Positions 60,601-64,000 of a stretch of DNA of 64,000 nucleotides are shown here, piece by piece (positions within the stretch are counted from its first letter, which is position 1; each line of letters starts with the position of its first letter). Below the pieces are notes generated by a model. The model was given only the letters and a program-made list of their open reading frames with translations, was not told the DNA's origin and did no database searches. The position numbers and the translations under genes were made by a program. Where the stretch lies: positions 28,031,003 to 28,095,002 of the forward strand of contig JAFMSR010000002.1 in the NCBI GenBank assembly GCA_022818135.1, given 5' to 3'. Origin of the DNA: Saxidomus purpurata. Its lineage: Eukaryota; Mollusca; Bivalvia; Venerida; Veneridae.

Positions 60601-62854
60601 TTCCTCATTCCGTCTAGCAGTAAGAAGAGGCTCATAATGGACCATAATATCCACATTAATTCCTGGACTGCCTTCAGTCTCACTGAGAAGACATATTATG
60701 AGAGAACATTTCAGTTGGAAGACTTAGTATTTTTCTTCACAAATGAAGAGTTTTTGCCTCCATTCAAGATATCTGATATATCAACATATATTGAACAAAC
60801 TTAGCAAAAGGTTTCAGGTGAGTTATTCCTGCAACATTATTTTACAATCTACCCAACGAGTTGAGAATTGATAGTAGAAAAATCAGCTCCTGACAGCTGA
60901 TCCATGTTTTGTAACAAATCAAGAAGTCTTTGAAGATGATCACCCATCAATTACGTCTGTCAGTCAAATTGTCTAAACATTTAACCAATAGCTTTGCAGA
61001 TTACATTACTTCTAAATATACGGAAAACTAGCCCCGCCTTCTTGCTGCCGTGATGGTTCACAATTCAATATAGTTTGAACAGTCTTTGCAGAAAATCACC
61101 AACAGCAACAGTTCTGTAAATTCCAGAAGGTCAGACAGTGATAATTTGTGATGCAATAGTGAAAGGTTTTATGTTAACAGCAGTTCCTTCTCACTCTGCA
61201 CATTTCTCATATCTCACTTGATTAAGATAGAAAAAATGTCGACAGTAATTAAAGAAAGAAACGTTTATTGCAGCTTTGTTTGTCCTCTAATGATATTCGA
61301 AAATGGTCACAAATGTGAAATACGTTTACCCCATTATGTAAAAACTTTCGACACATGTGAAAAACAGTTGTCAAGGTTTAACATATACTAGCTAAACGTA
61401 AAATTATTTCACACCATTTTCACATTTGTCACTCCACAAAAAATCTGCTTCGAAACCTTTCTAGTCATAGAAATGGCCGACAAAGTGTATCGGTATAAAG
61501 CAAGTAGTTGTATGATGAAATGGTCTCCAAGAACACAGATAGCATCATGTCTACTAATGATGAATCTGTCTGGCATTCGGTATTGAGGCATAATTCAATC
61601 ATTCTCATGACAAGGTTACCCCACTAACATACAGACTACAAAATACTCCTAAAACGCCAGACAGTCGACATTTCTTCCTAAACAATTCTCCGAAAATGAA
61701 CAAGACTAGAAAATGAATTAACTTTTTCTTGTTCTTTGGTCAGAAAATTAGAAGTTAGTTGTAATTGCTAATTCTCTGTGAAAAAAACGAATGAGTATTT
61801 GCTAGACATGATAAAATCAGCGGAGTTGCAAGAGTTTAAACTATGAATGCTACCATTCTTTCATTTGTAATCATCGTTTCCACAGTATAATCATCTAATT
61901 AATATGTGCACAGACATACACACAAAACACTAGAAAAGAAAATAATCAATACAAAAAGGCATGTCAACGCAAAATATTGTTTTGCAGTTAATAGTCACTT
62001 GACCAACTTTTTTTACATAAAACGGAATTGGAACTTTTACAGAAAGGCATGCAGTCAAATCTAACCAAAGGTCCTATTTTTCAGAAATATTGATACAAGG
62101 CAGTGGAAGCAGGACTCCCCAAATATAATTATGAAAATGGTCACAAATGTGAAATAATTTGACCTTGTATTTACCACTGTTTTTCACATTGCATGTATGG
62201 AGTAAAATTATTTCACATCTGACTTAGGGAAATTGTCAAGGTTTCACATTTGTCGAAAGTGTTAACATACGGGGTTAAATTATTTCACATTTGTGACCAT
62301 TTTCAAATGGTAATTTGGATATCTTTTACAATGTATAACATAAGTTGCATTTTATTACAGATTAACCAATTAAGGCTGTTCTACGGATTAAGCGTCCATT
62401 TGCTGCAGGATGCCATGTTAATTTTGTCCCAAAATATTGACTCAAATAATTGCAGTCACCAAGTATTAACTCTTACCTAAATTTCTTCAACGGACTGGTC
62501 CATCCTTCACTTTGTACGGAGCCATTAGTTTCTTAAAATTGGGCTAAATGAACATTATGACTGAAAAGCGGTCGTCTGTACTGGTCACAAAACAGAATCC
62601 TTTGCTTCTGTCTGAGTAAAGGGTCCAGTGGATATAGATAATTCTTTTAACACAAACAGGCCGGCTTAAAAACAGCGGTTCTACTACTATATCATTTTGC
62701 CACTTTTCACACTTACCTTGCTAGATTCATCAATCAGCATCACTTGACACCTTTCACACTGTAACAGCGACTGCGTGTGCATCATGATCTTTTGTATCAG
62801 ATTAGCGACGTTGCTCTGTTCTTCAAATATCACACGTGCAAGGTCAAGCAGAAC
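39308..62854 (-). CDS. cGMP-type cyclic nucleotide phosphodiesterase, PDE5/6 family (15 exons, 5' part missing)
   Basis: Spliced, the fifteen exons listed below give 535 residues ending in a stop. Residues 1-155 form GAF-B, with the NK...F...DE signature at 139-151. Residues about 205-510 form the HD-type catalytic domain: proton-donor H271 and metal ligands H275, H311, D312 and D422, plus E340 and the purine-binding Q475 and F478. Their spacing equals that of human PDE5A. The enzyme hydrolyses cyclic nucleotides, most likely cGMP, ending nitric-oxide or light-type cGMP signals; GAF domains normally bind cGMP. Sequence such as [20 protein letters not shown] is nearest to insect Pde6 as I know it. 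All exon phases join without a stop. GAF-A and the N-terminus must lie right of the window. The C-terminus (VKPHS) has no CaaX prenylation box. Confidence 0.95.
40379..40462 (-). CDS. PDE exon 14 (purine-binding glutamine)
   Basis: Acceptor 'cattgcag', donor AAA|GTAAGA, 28 codons, phase 0. Encodes [20 protein letters not shown] then AICLPVYK; Q475 and F478 correspond to the invariant glutamine and the clamp phenylalanine of PDEs. Confidence 0.95.
41387..41461 (-). CDS. PDE exon 13
   Basis: Acceptor 'gttttgtag', donor ATT|GTGAGT, 25 codons, phase 0. Encodes [20 protein letters not shown] then KIKPI, residues 436-460. Confidence 0.95.
42180..42321 (-). CDS. PDE exon 12 (catalytic aspartate)
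   Basis: Acceptor 'atattacag', donor AGG|GTATTA (weak), 142 nt, phase 2 to 0. Encodes [20 protein letters not shown]... then [21 protein letters not shown]422 is the last metal ligand. A broken duplicate lies at 32866-32900. Confidence 0.95.
42581..42648 (+). repeat. (TTA)n microsatellite
   Basis: About 68 bp of TTA/ATT repeats interrupted by three TCA units, within intron 11 of the phosphodiesterase gene. Confidence 0.95.
42875..42945 (-). repeat. Inverted partner of 30205-30275
   Basis: Reverse complement contains 'taacgacgtgacgtat' and 'cgtccaatcg'. It sits in intron 11. The surrounding 42660-43060 has weakly inverted ends ('attaaatcac.atg.gtagca'), so it may be part of a MITE-like element. 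Confidence 0.5.
43761..43861 (-). CDS. PDE exon 11
   Basis: Acceptor 'cttttatag', donor CAA|GTACTA (weak after position 4), 101 nt, phase 0 to 2. Encodes [20 protein letters not shown] then [13 protein letters not shown], residues 355-387. No remnant of this exon is seen in the left copy of the duplication. Confidence 0.94.
44096..44434 (+). mobile_element. MITE (AGCTGCTCGCT family), in intron 10
   Basis: Left end 'cagctgctcgttcacagt', right end reversed 'aagttgctctctctcag', each next to an A-rich stretch. About 340 bp, the same size as the copy at 23526-23866; the interior shares 'gctacattatatggttat' with reversed 'acatatagtgtagcgg'. Confidence 0.75.
44791..44878 (-). CDS. PDE exon 10 (EHHHF)
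   Basis: Acceptor 'ctttacag', donor GAG|GTATGT, 88 nt, phase 2 to 0. Encodes [20 protein letters not shown] then QCIMILSTE, residues 326-354. A broken duplicate lies at 33562-33595. Confidence 0.95.
45916..46025 (-). CDS. PDE exon 9 ([10 protein letters not shown])
   Basis: Acceptor 'tttatag' (as ATATAG), donor AAA|GTAAGT, 110 nt, phase 0 to 2. Encodes [20 protein letters not shown] then [17 protein letters not shown]311 and D312 are metal ligands. Confidence 0.96.
46364..47300 (+). repeat. Tandem repeat of about 140 bp, seven units, in intron 8
   Basis: 'ttatcatccgg' (once 'ttaccatccgg', once 'ttatcatccga') recurs at 46364, 46501, 46644, 46778, 46921, 47065 and 47207. Units carry 'tgaccttgacctttgacc' and 'ccccaaagtcgaacttgacc'. 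The block ends in (CCGA)n and a hairpin 'cccccc...cttcgttttgtgggggta'. It is a mobile-element-like block widespread in bivalve DNA as far as I know. Confidence 0.9.
47355..47462 (-). CDS. PDE exon 8 (YHNWRHA, first catalytic histidines)
   Basis: Acceptor 'gttttcag', donor AAG|GTAAGG, 36 codons, phase 0. Encodes residues 253-288 with [21 protein letters not shown]271 is the expected proton donor and H275 a metal ligand. Confidence 0.96.
47929..48134 (+). mobile_element. MITE half-copy next to PDE exon 7
   Basis: It starts 'aaagctgctcgctctcagat' and runs through 'ttgcaaacgcttttgaaatt' to 'acatatagtgtagcc', matching the left half of 23526-23866 closely. The right terminus is missing. It lies wholly in intron 7, ending about 27 bp from the exon 7 donor. 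Confidence 0.8.
48162..48308 (-). CDS. PDE exon 7 (start of catalytic domain)
   Basis: Acceptor 'tattcccag', donor GAT|GTAAGT, 49 codons, phase 0. Encodes [17 protein letters not shown]... to ...[10 protein letters not shown], residues 204-252. A MITE half-copy ends about 27 bp downstream of this exon. Confidence 0.94.
48664..49215 (+). repeat. Possible element with GGCGCC ends and a tRNA-like promoter
   Basis: It begins 'ggcgccgccgatgacggcgg' (a hairpin) and ends near a second 'ggcgcc' followed by the perfect hairpin TTGATGC-TTT-GCATCAA (49193-49209). Between them 48945-49010 holds A-box-like 'tggtgtagtgggtaagc' and B-box-like 'gagttcgaatccc'. The arms of a full tRNA do not pair, so it is not a tRNA gene. 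Boundaries are tentative. Confidence 0.45.
49377..50150 (+). repeat. Interspersed repeat with 'gggcctcat' modules, in intron 6
   Basis: 'ggcctcatc' or 'ggcctcatttc' recurs at about 49402, 49558, 49699 and 49820 (period about 120-155 bp). It ends in (GACGGACGCACG)-type sequence and 'tatccccccgcctttggcag', a terminus analogous to that at 47270-47300. Confidence 0.65.
50647..50790 (-). CDS. PDE exon 6 (GAF-B end and connecting helix)
   Basis: Acceptor 'tttgttgtag', donor AAG|GTAAAT, 48 codons, phase 0. Encodes [17 protein letters not shown]... and [15 protein letters not shown], residues 156-203, the helix joining GAF-B to the catalytic domain. Confidence 0.95.
50830..51060 (+). repeat. Interspersed-repeat fragment ('ggccttggggtt' module) in intron 5-6
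   Basis: 'aaatatctaagagttgggcc' and 'gatttttaaag' match the 31700-32260 family; it ends 'gtggtcacaatagctta', the family's terminus. It lies between PDE exons 5 and 6, overlapping the short intron only. Confidence 0.55.
51108..51251 (-). CDS. PDE exon 5 (GAF-B, NKFDE-type motif)
   Basis: Acceptor 'ccttacag', donor GAG|GTGCGG, 48 codons, phase 0. Encodes [20 protein letters not shown]... to ...NDENLFE, residues 108-155, with N139, K140, F146, D150 and E151 of the GAF signature that stabilises cGMP binding. Confidence 0.95.
51345..51500 (+). mobile_element. tRNA-derived SINE, family A, in intron 4
   Basis: A box 'tgccgtggtttaggggctgc', B-box-like 'gcttcaaatccc', then 'accgagagaaattaatatca' matching 19748-19775. 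The tail is shortened. Confidence 0.65.
51843..51890 (-). CDS. PDE exon 4 (GAF-B)
   Basis: Acceptor 'tttccgcag', donor ACG|GTAAGA, 48 nt, phase 0 to 0. Encodes [16 protein letters not shown], residues 92-107. Confidence 0.93.
52499..52562 (-). CDS. PDE exon 3 (GAF-B, weak donor)
   Basis: Acceptor 'tattttcag', 64 nt, phase 2 to 0. Encodes [20 protein letters not shown] plus E (residues 71-91), an unmistakable GAF segment (GI.GHVA.TGE) that fits exactly between exons 2 and 4. The donor is GAG|GTTTGG, far from consensus after the GT. A 155-codon frame on the other strand (52332-52799) only overlaps it. Confidence 0.88.
52563..55557. other. PDE intron 2 (2,995 bp)
   Basis: No exon is accepted here. 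A 28-nt segment at 54633-54660 has splice sites and compatible phase but is not GAF-like. Several short frames have no motif. A B-box-like 'gagttcgaatctt' at about 54813 may belong to a worn SINE. Confidence 0.5.
55558..55628 (-). CDS. PDE exon 2 (GAF-B)
   Basis: Acceptor 'atttgcag', donor AGG|GTAAGC, 71 nt, phase 0 to 2. Encodes [14 protein letters not shown]...TRE, residues 47-69, and the first two bases of codon 70. Confidence 0.9.
56460..57110 (-). mobile_element. Inverted-repeat element with internal tandem repeats, copy 2
   Basis: Ends 'tgtcgccct' and 'gggcgacaca'; four internal modules spaced about 140-160 bp carry 'caaagttatagcc' (56555, 56716, 56858, 57020 with one variant). The end near 57060-57100, reversed, matches 840-890. 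It lies in PDE intron 1. Non-autonomous. Confidence 0.8.
58200..58790 (+). repeat. Interspersed repeat ('agctctaggc' family), in intron 1
   Basis: Modules with 'gagctctgagacttgcgg', 'agctcgagact' and 'agctctcggctttccgg' at about 150-160 bp spacing, ending 'agtcacaatagctaaccctg'. Same family as 31700-32260. Confidence 0.6.
58802..59240 (+). repeat. SINE-head-like fragment and short frames in intron 1
   Basis: 'gacgtcgtggtcgagtggtt' (59050-59070) resembles the SINE family B head. A 91-codon minus-strand frame at 58802-59077 overlaps it and shows no known domain; I take it as part of a repeat. Confidence 0.35.
60228..60804 (+). other. Two short open frames of unknown nature in intron 1
   Basis: 60228-60491 (87 codons, containing [19 protein letters not shown]) and 60637-60804 (55 codons, [20 protein letters not shown]...) have rather protein-like composition, unlike most accidental frames nearby. 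They are in different frames and interrupted by stops. They may be remnants of a decayed retrocopy or transposon gene; no family is recognised. Confidence 0.2.
61299..61436 (+). mobile_element. Small MITE (GAAAATGGTCACAAATGTG), copy 1
   Basis: Left end 'gaaaatggtcacaaatgtga', right end a worn inverted version ('aaattatttcacaccatttt'). Interior shares 'ttgtcaaggtt' with copy 2 at 62133-62304. No coding capacity. Confidence 0.65.
62133..62304 (+). mobile_element. Small MITE (GAAAATGGTCACAAATGTG), copy 2
   Basis: Perfect or near-perfect terminal inverted repeats of about 28 bp: 'gaaaatggtcacaaatgtga' and 'tcacatttgtgaccattttc'. Length 172 bp. It lies about 410 bp downstream of PDE exon 1. Confidence 0.85.
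62717..62854 (-). CDS. PDE exon 1 of this window (GAF-B start)
   Basis: Acceptor 'tatccag', donor AAG|GTAAGT, 46 codons, phase 0 to 0. Encodes residues 1-46, [13 protein letters not shown]... to ...[10 protein letters not shown], the linker helix and first strands of GAF-B. The intron after it is the longest of the gene here, 7,088 bp. Confidence 0.93.
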
Positions 62855-63529
62855 CTGGATATTATAAGTATCGTACGTTTTACACGTGATAAATCCTCAA
62901 ACAAGGTAACCTTTTTTACACGTTCTGCATGATGTAATGAACAAAATTGGACAAAATGCGTTATTTTAGCCTTGAATAAGAAAGCATGTAAGTTGACAAA
63001 ATACAAATGCAGAACCTATTCTGCACACTTTTACTTGTGCATATGTTGTACTTTAATGCATTGAAATAAGGATAAACTGAACACGAATTCCTATCACATT
63101 TGATAATCGTTCGACATTAGATGTCTATTATATATAAGGCAAAGTACTAACAAGGCATAACTACCAATATTATATAATACTAGAAAGCAAATTAGATAAA
63201 ATGTTACATGATTATATAATTATATGCATAATAATAACCACATAATACAAAGCATAAACATACATAAAGGAAAGGCGAAAACATGATGACATTTGCAAAA
63301 GGTGGGTGAAATAGTTTATATTCGATTTGACATTTTACCTTGCTTACTATAGTGGCGTTAAAATAGCTCTTTACCGCTCATTTTGGTGATCATCATGAGA
63401 CCTGGGGAAACGTTCAGTTTAAGCATTTTTCCGGGTAACAGTAGTACAAAATCATAGAAAAGCATTGTTCAGAACCGAATTTGACAGAAGTTCTGTCAGG
63501 AGTGTTCAAATATGGATGTAATCTGGCGT
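62855..63529. other. PDE intron upstream of exon 1
   Basis: No further phosphodiesterase exon (GAF-A or linker) was found between exon 1 and the right edge; the next upstream exon must lie outside. Confidence 0.5.
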
Positions 63530-64000
63530 TCATTTCTCTAAATATCTAAGCTCTAGGTCTTGTGGTTAAAGGGAGAAGAATGTTCAAGTCTTCCTTATAA
63601 AACAGATGTAAAATCAAGTGACCCCCGTGCAAGGTCATATTTGACCTGTAAGTCTTGATTTGAACAGTCTTGATAGAGGTCCACATGCACAATATCAACG
63701 TTATCAGAGAATAATTTTAAAGGTTTTCTTATATAAGCCTGTAGAGACAATGCTACAACAAGTACTAAAGGTCACAGAGAGACTTATCACTTGACAAATG
63801 TCAGGAACTACATGTAGTACTAGTTTTCTCCCTTTGCAGAGGGTAAAAATCAAAAACCCTATCCGGCGGAGGCAATTTTTACCCCAGGTCCAAGTTTTAT
63901 ATAAATTGTGTGGAGGACCGTCCAAGGATCATCTACACCAAATATCATTAACATCCAGCAAAAGTTTTAGGAGAAGATGTCATTTGAAGTTAAATGTTAA
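63530..64000 (+). repeat. Interspersed repeat ('agctctaggtcttgtggtt' family) at the right edge
   Basis: 'aaatatctaagctctaggtc' then 'aagtcttcctta' and 'gacccccgtgcaaggtcata' match the 31700-32260 family; the copy runs to the window edge with a second module near 63680-63740. Confidence 0.6.

Overview
The window reads as animal nuclear DNA, most likely from a bivalve mollusc. It is AT-rich, its one recognisable gene is split into short exons by GT-AG introns, and the rest is filled with tRNA-derived SINEs, MITE-like inverted-repeat elements and internally tandem-repeated elements of the kind common in bivalve genomes. The species assignment is inference; nothing here is prokaryotic.

Layout. 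(1) 1-3515: non-coding DNA with one inverted-repeat element and small duplications. (2) 3516-17805: a 14.3 kb array of about 35 head-to-tail copies of a 409-bp unit, almost identical throughout. Each unit carries what looks like a complete internal exon of 77 nt: branch-point motif, pyrimidine-rich stretch and AG in front, CCG|GTATGT donor behind, open in all three reading frames. (3) 17806-18770: decayed and diverged relatives of that exon, ending in a 108-codon open frame with a possible poly(A) signal. (4) 18771-28914: gene-poor DNA with SINEs, a MITE and a suspicious homopolymer tract. (5) 28915-34035 and 34675-45520: two collinear, diverged copies of an old tandem duplication. The right copy holds the end of a real gene; the left copy keeps only broken pieces of two of its exons. 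(6) 39308-62854, minus strand: fifteen exons of a cGMP-type cyclic nucleotide phosphodiesterase of the PDE5/6 family, closest in my reading to insect Pde6. It runs from the GAF-B domain to the stop codon (535 residues). GAF-A and the N-terminus must lie beyond the right edge.

How it fits together. The phosphodiesterase has all the catalytic metal ligands and the nucleotide-selecting glutamine, so it is probably functional. Its introns host most of the mobile elements, including a block of about 140-bp repeats with perfect palindromic nuclear-receptor-type sites. The exon-bearing array lies on the opposite strand, about 20 kb past the gene's 3' end, and shows no relation to it. The array is the most unusual object in the window and may be an amplified exon of an unknown plus-strand transcription unit; whether it is transcribed or translated cannot be told from sequence alone.
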